Source of the DNA: a virus
Strand: one strand, 5' to 3'
Length of the DNA stretch: 32,533 nt
IMG/VR virus record: IMGVR_UViG_3300038548_000276
Span: 1 to 32,533 of that record
This document shows, in pieces, positions 1-6,587 of this stretch. Position 1 is the first letter of the stretch. Each line of letters opens with the position of its first letter. The notes beneath the pieces are model-generated. The model did not search any database. It saw only the letters and a program-made list of their open reading frames with translations, and was not told where the DNA came from. Position numbers and translations under genes: made by a program.

Positions 1-4
1 AACG

Positions 5-265
5 ATGAAAACAATTTGGAAATATACATTAAATGTCACAGACACCCAGTCGATAGAGGTGCCAATGATGGCGCAGATACTAACTGCTCAACTCCAAAAT
101 AAAGAGCTTCAATTGTGGATGCTAGTCGATTCAGAAGAGGAGGGAAGTGAATATATTACTATCAGGGTTTATGGTACTGGACACTCAATCAATGAAGAAA
201 ACTTAGAATACATAAACACCTTTCAAGAGGGTTCGTTAGTGTTTCATGTATTTAAAGAACTGTAA
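5..265 (+). CDS. DUF7352-like small phage protein
   Basis: This 86-residue protein starts MKTIWKYTLNVTD and ends GSLVFHVFKEL. The order of a WKY beta start, a middle LQLWMLVD segment, an IRVYGTGHSI motif and a terminal LVFHVF strand is the pattern I associate with the small phage family DUF7352, whose function is unknown. It has no membrane segment or signal peptide. Only four bases precede the ATG, so its ribosome binding site lies outside the window and a longer upstream start cannot be excluded. It heads a run of five short same-strand genes separated by 10-20 bases, probably one transcript. The family call is from memory of the sequence pattern. Confidence 0.7.
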   Translation: MKTIWKYTLNVTDTQSIEVPMMAQILTAQLQNKELQLWMLVDSEEEGSEYITIRVYGTGHSINEENLEYINTFQEGSLVFHVFKEL

Positions 266-279
266 CCAAGGGGTTTTTT

Positions 280-495
280 ATGAAGACTGACAGGGAAATA
301 ATATCGTTTTTATTCGATTTAATTGATGATATTGATACGCAATCAGATGTTTGTAAGGGCGACCATAAGGCTTATAGAAAAAGAGTCGAGAAGCTTCAAT
401 TATTACGGTATGAAACAGGTATAACCAGTGATGGATATAAGTTATTTATGCCCAATGGCGAAGCTCTTCCAAACAGAGAAGTTTTTAGGCTTTAA
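280..495 (+). CDS. hypothetical phage protein, 71 aa
   Basis: This short protein follows the previous gene after 14 bases and has an AAGGGG ribosome binding site before its ATG. The N-terminal half (REIISFLFDLIDDID) is an amphipathic helix. It is followed by a charged helix (YRKRVEKLQLLRYETG) and an NGEALPNREVF tail. I do not recognise a named family. The length, spacing and codon use match its neighbours, which supports a real gene. No catalytic residues, cysteines in pairs or membrane segments are evident. Confidence 0.6.
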   Translation: MKTDREIISFLFDLIDDIDTQSDVCKGDHKAYRKRVEKLQLLRYETGITSDGYKLFMPNGEALPNREVFRL

Positions 496-513
496 CAACC
501 AAGGAAAGTTAAA

Positions 514-768
514 ATGACTAAATTACATATTAGTGAATCAACAGAAGCAAAGGCAGTTGCCACAATTTTAAACATGGGAGTAGAAAGCCTTGACCCTGAA
601 AATTATGAAAACTTAGAAAAAGCACTAGCTCAGTTATGTGAAACCAGAAGCATATTTAACCATTATATTAGAGTAGAGCATATTGCTTTGAGTGGCAGTA
701 AAGAGCATCGGCATGATTGCAATATTAGCGATTCACCTCCCGCCCCTTGCAACTGCAACCAATTATAG
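514..768 (+). CDS. hypothetical protein with His/Cys-rich C terminus
   Basis: This 84-residue protein has a GGAAAG ribosome binding site ahead of its ATG. Residues 1-60 are predicted helical and acidic. The tail carries EHRHDCN followed by PPAPCNCNQL, so three cysteines and two histidines lie within about 18 residues and could bind a metal ion. I do not recognise the family. It sits in the run of short genes at the left edge and is followed after 10 bases by the next gene. The metal-binding idea is inference from residue spacing only. Confidence 0.55.
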   Translation: MTKLHISESTEAKAVATILNMGVESLDPENYENLEKALAQLCETRSIFNHYIRVEHIALSGSKEHRHDCNISDSPPAPCNCNQL

Positions 769-778
769 GAAACTTTTA

Positions 779-964
779 ATGAAAATAGATAGCGAAAAAG
801 TGAAGGCGCGAATGAGATTGTTATCAGAAAAGGACAAAGATAACGGGTGTTTTTGTGGTGATGTTCTTGATGTAGCTGTTGTGCTAATTGAAGAGCTTGA
901 GCGTGAAAATAAACAGCTTCATACTTTGCTTGGCCCTAACAAACCATTCTTTAAAGAAACATAG
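779..964 (+). CDS. hypothetical coiled-coil-like small protein
   Basis: The chosen start is the ATG preceded by AGGAAAC. The reading frame is open further upstream to 692, but that part overlaps the preceding gene and has no ribosome binding site, so it was not used. The 61-residue product (MKIDSEKVKARMR...) has a helical charged N terminus, a GCFCGDVLD segment with two cysteines, and a LIEELERENKQLHTLL heptad-like helix that could form a coiled coil. No family was recognised. Confidence 0.55.
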   Translation: MKIDSEKVKARMRLLSEKDKDNGCFCGDVLDVAVVLIEELERENKQLHTLLGPNKPFFKET

Positions 965-974
965 GAGATTTTTA

Positions 975-1172
975 ATGGACATAGAGAAAAGAAATTTTGA
1001 TGAATTTGGCGGCGAACTCAGCCAAACGAATAAATTGGCAAAGCAAACAAGAATATCATTCTATTTTGATGATGGCGATAACTGGCATTTTCAATTAAAA
1101 AACAGCGCGTCAAAAGCAGAGCTAAGAGAGGCTTTACTTGGTGTTGTTGAGCTAATTAATAAACAAAAATAA
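975..1172 (+). CDS. hypothetical protein, 65 aa
   Basis: The start is the ATG after TAGGAG, giving MDIEKRNFDEFGG. The frame is open back to 888, but that extension lies inside the preceding gene. The product has an aromatic beta stretch (RISFYFDDGDNWHFQLKN) followed by a helix (ASKAELREALLGVVELINKQ). This is a small alpha/beta fold with no catalytic motif that I recognise. It is the last of five tightly spaced short genes. A promoter-like sequence and the lysis region follow. Confidence 0.55.
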   Translation: MDIEKRNFDEFGGELSQTNKLAKQTRISFYFDDGDNWHFQLKNSASKAELREALLGVVELINKQK

Positions 1173-1193
1173 TTACGGGGGAAGTTTAACGAT

Positions 1194-1222
1194 TTGTGCT
1201 TGTCAAGCAGATAAGTTAAAAT
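1194..1222 (+). promoter_or_regulatory. candidate sigma70 promoter upstream of the lysis region
   Basis: TTGTGC (1194-1199) and TAAAAT (1217-1222) are separated by 17 bases, the optimal sigma70 spacing. The -10 matches five of six consensus positions and the -35 is weak. It lies in the gap after the five-gene run and before the first micro-gene of the lysis region, so it could give that region its own transcript. Confidence 0.4.
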
Positions 1223-1263
1223 AAGTATTCAACTTAACAAGGTTAATCAATGAATTCAATACA

Positions 1264-1428
1264 ATGCATACTTTGTCAGCGAATAACAAGCGCTGGCGGA
1301 TCTCAAAAGGCCGTAATACCGTCCTTGAGGGTATCGGCACAGCACAACAAGCAGTAGCTTTAGCTCGACTGCACAGCATTGTATTAACTCATTTTTATGA
1401 CCTACCTAAACTAGAGAGTGTAGCGTGA
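1264..1428 (+). CDS. small hypothetical protein, 54 aa
   Basis: This frame in the 1173-1504 gap gives MHTLSANNKRWRISKGRNT followed by an alanine-rich helix (GTAQQAVALARLHSIVL) and a DLPKLESVA tail. It looks protein-like, with a basic beta start and then a helix. Its TGA overlaps the ATG of the next micro-gene (TGATG), which suggests translational coupling. There is no strong ribosome binding site at the ATG. A competing 35-codon frame starting at 1250 ends inside it and looks less protein-like. No family was recognised. Confidence 0.45.
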   Translation: MHTLSANNKRWRISKGRNTVLEGIGTAQQAVALARLHSIVLTHFYDLPKLESVA

Positions 1429-1505
1429 TGAAATATTTAGAGCCTGTTATGGGCGGCGATGATGATGACGGACCACCACCACCAAGAGAAAAAGACGGGT
1501 CGTAA
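1428..1505 (+). CDS. 25-residue acidic/polyproline micro-protein
   Basis: The reading frame starts at the ATG overlapping the preceding stop (TGATG) and ends with a TAA overlapping the next ATG (TAATG). It encodes MKYLEPVMGGDDDDGPPPP followed by REKDGS. Both junctions are typical of translationally coupled phage genes, which argues that it is translated despite its size. The composition is extreme: four consecutive aspartates, then four prolines, then a charged end. The role is unknown. Its position directly before the membrane proteins of the lysis region is the only functional hint. Confidence 0.5.
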   Translation: MKYLEPVMGGDDDDGPPPPREKDGS

Positions 1506-1996
1506 TGTTTCTCTATTACTGCATAATAATTGCGGCATTGCTTTACGGAAGTACGGTTAAAGATTATAAATTTATAGCTTTAGCTGTGCTTGTAGAGTTT
1601 CTCCTGCATAAGTTAGCCTATAACCACTTATTTTTGGACTTCAGGTCTGAGAATAGGTGGTTTATCTATTATATGTACGCAACAATTCAGCTACCAATTA
1701 TGTTTTTATTGTATAAGCTGAAATCTCATTTTGTTATAACAGCTTTGATTCTTATGAATATGACGTATAATCTTTCAGTTCCCTTAAGCTTTTTTGATTC
1801 AGAATACATGTACATTTATGATGCAAAGACAGCCGTTGTGAGGACGATAATGTTAATGGAATTAGCTTACTTGGGGTTACTAAACCAACATGTTAGAGCT
1901 TTTATTGAAAAACGATGGAGAGTTGATACCGATTATATTGATCGGATTTTTCGTGTCAGGGGTTGGAGTTGGAATATTAGCAGGAATATGGCATGA
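1505..1996 (+). CDS. polytopic membrane protein of the lysis region
   Basis: This 163-residue protein is very hydrophobic. About four to five membrane segments can be seen: residues 1-15 (FLYYCIIIAALLYG), 23-40, 52-70 (WFIYYMYATIQLPIMFLLY), 75-95 and 110-130. A basic C-terminal tail follows (AFIEKRWRVDTDYIDRIFRVRG). Its ATG overlaps the preceding TAA, and its TGA overlaps the next ATG (ATGA). I do not recognise the family. The location next to an M23 endopeptidase and a 3TM holin makes a lysis or envelope role plausible, but superinfection exclusion is also possible. Confidence 0.6.
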   Translation: MFLYYCIIIAALLYGSTVKDYKFIALAVLVEFLLHKLAYNHLFLDFRSENRWFIYYMYATIQLPIMFLLYKLKSHFVITALILMNMTYNLSVPLSFFDSEYMYIYDAKTAVVRTIMLMELAYLGLLNQHVRAFIEKRWRVDTDYIDRIFRVRGWSWNISRNMA

Positions 1997-2111
1997 ACGC
2001 AGATCACGTTACAAGGCAAGAGTTCGAGATTTCAAGAGAATCCCAAAAAGATCTAATAAAGATGATTGGGAGCGAGCTAAAAGAGATAAGCTTAGATATA
2101 AAGCAAACTAA
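1890..2111 (+). CDS. candidate out-of-frame overlapping membrane protein
   Basis: This 73-codon frame lies across the end of the preceding membrane-protein gene and the start of the next gene, in a third frame. It nevertheless encodes a textbook single-pass layout: a short acidic N terminus (LLKNDGELIP), one hydrophobic segment (IILIGFFVSGVGVGILAGIW), and a strongly basic tail (ERRSRYKARVRDFKRIPK). No good ribosome binding site precedes the ATG. Nested or overlapping genes are common in lysis cassettes, for example spanin pairs and antiholins. It may still be a by-product of the two other frames, so it is reported with low confidence. Confidence 0.3.
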   Translation: MLELLLKNDGELIPIILIGFFVSGVGVGILAGIWHERRSRYKARVRDFKRIPKRSNKDDWERAKRDKLRYKAN

Positions 2112-2367
2112 TATCCTTCTAAAAGAAGACATATCTATAACCAAAGGTATGATTAAAGAACACATCATTCAGTACAACAACGATAAAGAACAAAATTCAA
2201 TCACCTTCAGAGAGTTAAAGTCCGACAGCAAAGAGATAAAAGATTCAATACAAGAGCGTGAAGGTGTTTATAGTGCAGCTAAAAAGTTTTTTTGGGCTAT
2301 AGGGATAATATTAAGCGGGGTGCTGATTGCTTTTGGTAGCACTGTTTATGCGTGGCTATCAAGATGA
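1993..2367 (+). CDS. coiled-coil protein with C-terminal membrane anchor
   Basis: The ATG overlaps the upstream TGA (ATGA). The first 95 or so of 124 residues are charged helix with heptad-like spacing (DLIKMIGSELKEISLDIKQ and onward). The C terminus is a single membrane segment (FFWAIGIILSGVLIAFGSTV) with a short YAWLSR tail. The layout of a soluble coiled coil followed by one C-terminal membrane helix is like XhlA-type accessory lysis proteins, although no specific signature was seen. Its TGA overlaps the ATG of the endopeptidase gene, so the two are probably translated together. A lysis accessory role is inferred from this context. Confidence 0.6.
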   Translation: MNADHVTRQEFEISRESQKDLIKMIGSELKEISLDIKQTNILLKEDISITKGMIKEHIIQYNNDKEQNSITFRELKSDSKEIKDSIQEREGVYSAAKKFFWAIGIILSGVLIAFGSTVYAWLSR

Positions 2368-2759
2368 AGTTTATAGCACCACTAAGAGAAAGAGATTCTT
2401 TTGGCTGCGGACATTTCGGAGCAAGTAGAGGCTCTAGAATTCATAACGGTGTTGACCATGCTTGTGTACCAGGCTCGCAAATATTCTCACCGGTAGAAGG
2501 TGAAGTAACAAAACTCGGCTATCCTTATGGTAACGATCTATCATTTAGATACGTCCAAATAACTACCCAAGAAGGCTACAATGTAAGGGTTTTCTATGTT
2601 AAACCATTTGTATCACTTGGTGATTTCGTTACTGATAACGACATTATAGGATCCTCACAAAAGTTAGGCGGCAGATACCCAGAAATAACAGAGCATATCC
2701 ATCTAGAAATAAAAGATTTGCAAGAGAATTATATTGACCCAAAGGATTTAGGATTATGA
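2364..2759 (+). CDS. M23-family peptidoglycan endopeptidase
   Basis: The 131-residue product has the metal-binding motifs of the M23 (LytM/lysostaphin) family. They are HNGVD with H27 and D31, and HIHLEI with H111 and H113, together with the family-typical DSFGCGHFGASRG and VKPFVSLGDFV segments. Such enzymes cleave peptide cross-links in peptidoglycan using zinc. There is no signal peptide, so export probably depends on the holin encoded next door. The start chosen is the ATG at 2364, which overlaps the upstream TGA. An in-frame ATG at 2352 would add four residues. It ends in an ATGA overlap with the holin gene. This is probably the lysis endolysin. Confidence 0.88.
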   Translation: MKFIAPLRERDSFGCGHFGASRGSRIHNGVDHACVPGSQIFSPVEGEVTKLGYPYGNDLSFRYVQITTQEGYNVRVFYVKPFVSLGDFVTDNDIIGSSQKLGGRYPEITEHIHLEIKDLQENYIDPKDLGL

Positions 2760-3145
2760 GCATACCAATTCCAATTTTAGGCGGACTAATGGATATGGGA
2801 AAGCAGCTAATATCTAATTGGTTTCCTGACCCAGAAGAAGCAGACAGAAAACAGCTTGAATTTTTAGCAATTATCCAAAGCGGAAAGCTCAAAGAATTAG
2901 AAGCGGCCGCAAGCGTTATAACCGCAGAAGCTACAAGCGAGTCCTGGTTAACAAGAAGCTGGAGGCCTATCACCATGTTGACTTTTGTTGCTCTTGTTGC
3001 TGCTCACTGGCTTGGCTTTACTGCTCCAAACATAAGCCCTGATGAAATAGCCGCACTTTTAGATATTGTTAAAATTGGTCTGGGTGGCTACATGGTGTCT
3101 AGAGGTGCTGAAAAAAGCATAAAAGAATGGAAGAAAAACGATTAA
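2756..3145 (+). CDS. 3TM-type holin (Holin_3TMs-like)
   Basis: This 129-residue protein has an N-terminal region MSIPIPILGGLMDMGKQLISN, an acidic helical middle (residues 25-60), then SWLTRSWRPITMLTF. Hydrophobic segments follow around residues 70-87 and 97-115, and the tail is basic. The SWRP motif before the membrane segments and the overall order are those of the phage 3TM holin family (also called gene-transfer-agent holin). Holins permeabilise the inner membrane at the time of lysis and release the endolysin. The ATG overlaps the TGA of the M23 gene, which fits a lysis pair. Confidence 0.8.
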   Translation: MSIPIPILGGLMDMGKQLISNWFPDPEEADRKQLEFLAIIQSGKLKELEAAASVITAEATSESWLTRSWRPITMLTFVALVAAHWLGFTAPNISPDEIAALLDIVKIGLGGYMVSRGAEKSIKEWKKND

Positions 3146-3249
3146 AAACTGATTTAGATGAAGTTAGAGATATTAGGCGGAAACGCTATTTAAAACGAAA
3201 TAAAGAGTTAAACGAAAAGGTGAAGAAATGGCAGCATACACAGAGTTAA
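3127..3249 (+). CDS. short highly charged hypothetical protein, 40 aa
   Basis: The frame opens inside the end of the holin gene and closes inside the start of the next gene. It encodes MEEKRLKTDLDEVRDIRRKR followed by another basic helix (YLKRNKELNEKVKKW). The product would be a single, strongly charged helix, possibly a coiled coil. No ribosome binding site stands out, and both ends overlap neighbours in other frames. It fills an 82-base gap that would otherwise be empty. The call is tentative. Confidence 0.35.
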   Translation: MEEKRLKTDLDEVRDIRRKRYLKRNKELNEKVKKWQHTQS

Positions 3250-3521
3250 GGGGTTTATTTAACGACAGCGAATTATTAGGAAAGATTGAAGTTGCTACAA
3301 TTATAGCCGCTAACAATTTAATTGATAACATAGCTAACAATGCATGGGTTGCTCAAGCTTACACAAGCCCGAAGGCGGAAGCTAAAAAAGCACTAATGGC
3401 AGTTTTAGCAACAAATTCAAGCGCCACTGTAGCCCAGATACTAGAGGCCACAGACTCAACAATACAGACGGCTGTTGACGCGGCGGTAGAAACGCTAGTT
3501 AAAGCCAAGGCTGGTGCATAA
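3228..3521 (+). CDS. small phage protein, probable virion-module gene
   Basis: This 97-residue protein has a strong AGGTGAAG ribosome binding site. It reads as an all-helical fold: an N-terminal SELLGKIEVATIIAANNLID helix, then SPKAEAKKALMAVLATN, and a C-terminal alanine-rich helix ending VKAKAGA. I recall similar short proteins next to structural genes in several phages but cannot name a family. Its stop overlaps the next ATG (TAATG). Together with the next three genes it appears to form a surface-protein module lying between lysis and packaging genes. The function is unknown. Confidence 0.6.
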   Translation: MAAYTELRGLFNDSELLGKIEVATIIAANNLIDNIANNAWVAQAYTSPKAEAKKALMAVLATNSSATVAQILEATDSTIQTAVDAAVETLVKAKAGA

Positions 3522-3976
3522 TGACTATAGGTACTGATTCAGCAATAGAGTTTTTTGGAACTCAAGACACGCTTGGTACAACTAGTGCGGCGGTAGCAGA
3601 TGCGGCATTTAGTATTGCTGGGGATTTGTCAACATGGGTTAACGATGACGACGCGCCCCAGGCTAGCGTTATTTTACTAGCTAATTTCTCAGTCGCTCCA
3701 GATGCTAACAGTGTTATTAACCTATATCTCAGGCCGTTAAATATTGAATCAGCAAACGATCAAGATGTACCAGACGCTAATTTCCAACATACTTATGTTG
3801 GAAGCTTTCCATTGAACGATGTAACAACAGCGCAATATATAAACATTCAAATACCGCTACCAAACAACCAAACCTCACAAAACTATGAGTTTTATGTAGA
3901 GAATCAGTCTGGACAAAGCTTACCGGCTGGATGGGACATATTTGTCACACCTAAGACTATTGGGCCTCATGCGTAA
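3521..3976 (+). CDS. beta-rich putative virion protein
   Basis: The 151-residue product is almost entirely beta-type sequence. It has alternating hydrophobics (ASVILLANFSVAP, INLYLRPLNI, YINIQIPLPN, NYEFYVENQSGQ) and few charged residues, consistent with a beta-sandwich of the kind found in capsid decoration or fibre proteins. There are no cysteines, membrane segments or catalytic motifs. Its ATG overlaps the stop of the preceding gene, and a lectin-like gene follows two bases later. A structural role is inferred from composition and context. Confidence 0.55.
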   Translation: MTIGTDSAIEFFGTQDTLGTTSAAVADAAFSIAGDLSTWVNDDDAPQASVILLANFSVAPDANSVINLYLRPLNIESANDQDVPDANFQHTYVGSFPLNDVTTAQYINIQIPLPNNQTSQNYEFYVENQSGQSLPAGWDIFVTPKTIGPHA

Positions 3977-3978
3977 TC

Positions 3979-4803
3979 ATGGGCTTACTTACTTTACCAA
4001 AAGACTTTCATCCAGACTTCAAGGATAAATTAAAAAACCCTGTTGGACTAGTCGAAATAGATTGGTTAAATCCTCTTTCAAAAGGATTGGCTGAAGTTTA
4101 TCTTGCGGATAGTTCTGGTCGATTAGTTGGGCTATTGCATGGAGCATCCGAAAGCGTAGGGACCCAGCCTGGACACGCTAAAAGAGGTAGCTTTGTAGAT
4201 AGAAGTGAAGCGGATTCTATAGATGGAGGTAAGGACGATTGGATCCCTAAATCTGGACGTAATATGTCAATTATCCAGATATACGCGACTACTGACGGGA
4301 ACCATACTGTTATAACAAGGCGTGACGGTGGTTCAGAAAACTGGCACTTTTTCATACAAGACAGCGCAGGACAAATACAATACAGGGTAGGCGGCACTGC
4401 AAATACACTAGTAACAGGCGGATTAGATGCTTCGTGGTTTGATGGGAAAGTCCATACGATCGGTCTTTCTGTAGGAGAGTCAAGCTCAATACTATATAAA
4501 GATGGGATTCAAGAGGGTTCGGCTGGAGCAAACGGCGTGTCTTTGGAAACTTCCATAAATCTGGGGATCGGAAACAGATGGGCCGGCTATCCTACCCCCG
4601 CGTTCGGAATGGATAACGGTAATATATATGCAGTATTTCTATTTAATAGATCATTATCAGAAGCAGAGCAAAAGTCTTTACACTTTAACCCTTACCAAAT
4701 ACTAAAACCATCAATACCAGCTAGTTACTTCATACCTAGCGGTGTAGCTCCATCATTTACAATACCTGTTATAATGAATTCATACAGACAAAGAAGAGTT
4801 TAA
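3979..4803 (+). CDS. LamG/concanavalin-like lectin domain virion protein
   Basis: This 274-residue protein starts with a short proline-rich segment (MGLLTLPKDF). Its central domain (about residues 60-230) has the pattern of the laminin-G/concanavalin-A-like jelly roll: MSIIQIYATTDGNHTVITRR, WHFFIQDSAG, DGKVHTIGLSVG, SSILYKDGIQEG, INLGIGNRW, NIYAVFLFNRSLSEAEQKSL. The ending FNPYQILKPSIPASYF is typical of phage LamG proteins. Such domains bind carbohydrate or act as surface adhesins. Here it would be expected on the virion surface for host or mucus attachment, which is inference. Confidence 0.75.
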   Translation: MGLLTLPKDFHPDFKDKLKNPVGLVEIDWLNPLSKGLAEVYLADSSGRLVGLLHGASESVGTQPGHAKRGSFVDRSEADSIDGGKDDWIPKSGRNMSIIQIYATTDGNHTVITRRDGGSENWHFFIQDSAGQIQYRVGGTANTLVTGGLDASWFDGKVHTIGLSVGESSSILYKDGIQEGSAGANGVSLETSINLGIGNRWAGYPTPAFGMDNGNIYAVFLFNRSLSEAEQKSLHFNPYQILKPSIPASYFIPSGVAPSFTIPVIMNSYRQRRV

Positions 4804-4806
4804 AAA

Positions 4807-5700
4807 ATGGAACTAAGACAGTCTACATCACAGATAGTAAGGTTTGGGCCATTCCTTGACTCTACGGATGGGGTGACGCCTGAAACAGGTTTAACCATAA
4901 CTCAGGCTGATATGCAGTTATCCAAAGATGGCGGCGCTTTTGCTCAAAAGAACGCGGCTGGAAACGCCACGCATGATATAGATGGATATTATACAACAAC
5001 TTTTAATACTACAGATTCCGACACGACTGCAATTTTAAAGCTTAACGTTACCGTGGCGGGCGCTCTCCCCGTTTGGGATAATTTTGATGTTGTAACTCAA
5101 TCTTATTATGACGCAAAATATACTGGAACATTCAATAATCTAGGTGGTGTAGCTCAATCAGCCGATAACGACACTAAGATTTCAGCAATACCAACTACAG
5201 CAATGAGGGGGACAGATTCGGCTAACACAGTTGTGCCTCCATCAGTCTCACAATTTAACGCTAGAACATTGCCATCAGCCAGCTATTTTGATTTTACATC
5301 AGACGCCGTTCAAGTAGGCACCAATAATGACAAGACCGGTTACTCAATATTAGGAACTTTGAACACATTAGATGATTTAGAAAACCTAGCTCAGACTGAC
5401 GTTGTTACATCAGGGCCAATCCAGACAGCAGTAGGGGTAGTCGTTAACGTTGGGATAGTTCAAAATCTAAACACCATTGATGATGGTGCTATAAAAGCAA
5501 CTACTATTGCAGCAAATGCATTAGACGGTAAAGGTGATTGGAATATTGGTAAAACAGGTTATAGCTTAACCCAAACATTCCCTACAAACTTTGCAGCGCA
5601 AGTAATTTCTGGAGCTGGTGACGTTAATTCTGATGTAAACAAGATTAATGGCGTGGTTATCACTGGAAATGGCGATTCGGCACCATTTGATGTCGTCTAA
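4807..5700 (+). CDS. putative phage structural protein paired with the LamG protein
   Basis: This 297-residue protein begins three bases after the LamG gene. The N-terminal 95 residues (MELRQSTSQIVRFGPFLDS, then LTITQADMQLSKDGGAFAQK, then GYYTTTFNTTDSDTTAILKL) look like an immunoglobulin-like beta domain. I associate that domain with phage proteins encoded beside LamG-type adhesins. The remainder is low-complexity, threonine- and asparagine-rich, with repeated turn-forming segments. A fibre or surface component is likely. The reading frame ends in tandem stops (TAATGA) immediately before the inserted HNH gene. Confidence 0.6.
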   Translation: MELRQSTSQIVRFGPFLDSTDGVTPETGLTITQADMQLSKDGGAFAQKNAAGNATHDIDGYYTTTFNTTDSDTTAILKLNVTVAGALPVWDNFDVVTQSYYDAKYTGTFNNLGGVAQSADNDTKISAIPTTAMRGTDSANTVVPPSVSQFNARTLPSASYFDFTSDAVQVGTNNDKTGYSILGTLNTLDDLENLAQTDVVTSGPIQTAVGVVVNVGIVQNLNTIDDGAIKATTIAANALDGKGDWNIGKTGYSLTQTFPTNFAAQVISGAGDVNSDVNKINGVVITGNGDSAPFDVV

Positions 5701-5710
5701 TGAGCTTGTC

Positions 5711-6352
5711 ATGAGTAAATCAACCAATTTAAAAGGCCAGTCATTTGGTAGGTGGATTGTTTTGAGTGAAGATAACTCAAAAAGTGGCGGCAAATTAAAA
5801 ATGCTTTGTGGGTGCGTTTGCGGAGTGAAAAAATTAGTGCGCGCGGATCATTTGAGGTCCGGGGGATCTAGGTCGTGTGGATGCCTTAACTTAGAATCAA
5901 TAAAAGAAAGGAGCACTTCGCATGGATTGTCTGGAACTCCAGAGTATAAGATATGGTCAAAAATGAAAACAAGATGCCTTAATAAAAACAATGACAAATA
6001 TCACAGGTACGGCGGGAGAGGTATATCAGTGTGTGATAAATGGTTATCTTCCGTTGAGGCTTTTGTTGATGATATGGGGGAAAGGCCATCCATAAGGCAC
6101 TCAATAGACAGAATTAACAACAACGGAAATTACGAGCCTAAAAATTGCCGATGGGCAACGCACACGCAACAAATGAGAAATAGAAACTTTAATACTGTAA
6201 CTCACGATATTGCATCAATAATTAAAACGTATCTAAAATACAACCTACACACGCAAAAAGAAATAGCAGAGATATGCGGGGTTAGCAAATACTCTGTGTC
6301 AGATATAAAAAGAGGAAAAAGTTGGGGTGACGTATCATGTCTGCCGGTATAG
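5711..6352 (+). CDS. free-standing HNH homing-type endonuclease with HTH tail
   Basis: The 213-residue product has a GQSFGRWIVLSE start, then a zinc-ribbon-like cluster (C33, C35, C37, C56, C58). Next is the segment TPEYKIWSKMKTRCLNKNN, then YGGRGISVCDKW, and the HNH-like core H130-SIDRINN with N145-CRWAT. The C terminus (about 165-205) contains a helix-turn-helix (TQKEIAEICGVSKYSVSDI) likely to contact DNA. The start at 5711 was chosen because upstream codons overlap the preceding gene. These proteins are selfish nicking or cleaving nucleases that spread between phages. It sits between two apparently structural genes without an intron, so it looks like an insertion into an intergenic site. 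Confidence 0.82.
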   Translation: MSKSTNLKGQSFGRWIVLSEDNSKSGGKLKMLCGCVCGVKKLVRADHLRSGGSRSCGCLNLESIKERSTSHGLSGTPEYKIWSKMKTRCLNKNNDKYHRYGGRGISVCDKWLSSVEAFVDDMGERPSIRHSIDRINNNGNYEPKNCRWATHTQQMRNRNFNTVTHDIASIIKTYLKYNLHTQKEIAEICGVSKYSVSDIKRGKSWGDVSCLPV

Positions 6353-6364
6353 AGAGGGGTCGTC

Positions 6365-6577
6365 ATGTCACTAAGCGTTGATGGAGTTTGGAAAGCGAAT
6401 GTATGGCAGCCCTCAGTCTGGGCTGAAGGCGTTTGGAGAGAAGGGTCACCACCATCAGCACCTATCAACCCCAAAAATATATTATTTGTTAAGCGTAACG
6501 ACACACAGATCAATGTACGGCGAACAATGTCAAAGATAAGAGCACCTAGAAAATCAAACACAATCATCGTTAAATGA
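6365..6577 (+). CDS. small Trp-rich hypothetical virion-module protein
   Basis: This 70-residue protein has a GAGGGG ribosome binding site. Its first half repeats tryptophan at regular spacing (GVWKANVW, SVWAEGVWREG), the pattern of short beta repeats. A proline-rich linker and a basic tail (RRTMSKIRAPRKSNTIIVK) follow. Similar short VW-repeat proteins occur beside LamG and fibre genes in other phages, as I recall. It is probably the last gene of the surface module that the HNH gene interrupts. The function is unknown. Confidence 0.55.
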   Translation: MSLSVDGVWKANVWQPSVWAEGVWREGSPPSAPINPKNILFVKRNDTQINVRRTMSKIRAPRKSNTIIVK

Positions 6578-6587
6578 GGGAAAGATA

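Noticed and set aside
1250-1357. 35-codon frame MNSIQCILCQRI... upstream of the lysis genes
   Set aside because: It overlaps the 54-codon frame at 1264, which looks more protein-like and couples to the next gene.
2352-2363. Earlier start for the M23 gene
   Set aside because: The ATG at 2364 overlaps the upstream stop (ATGA) as at neighbouring junctions, and the extra four residues add nothing to the domain.
2644-2976. 110-codon frame on the minus strand across the M23 and holin genes
   Set aside because: It lies antisense to two well-supported genes, has no ribosome binding site, and its product matches no known pattern.
6202-6567. 121-codon minus-strand frame
   Set aside because: It is antisense to the HNH C terminus and the Trp-rich gene and has no ribosome binding site, so it is a shadow.
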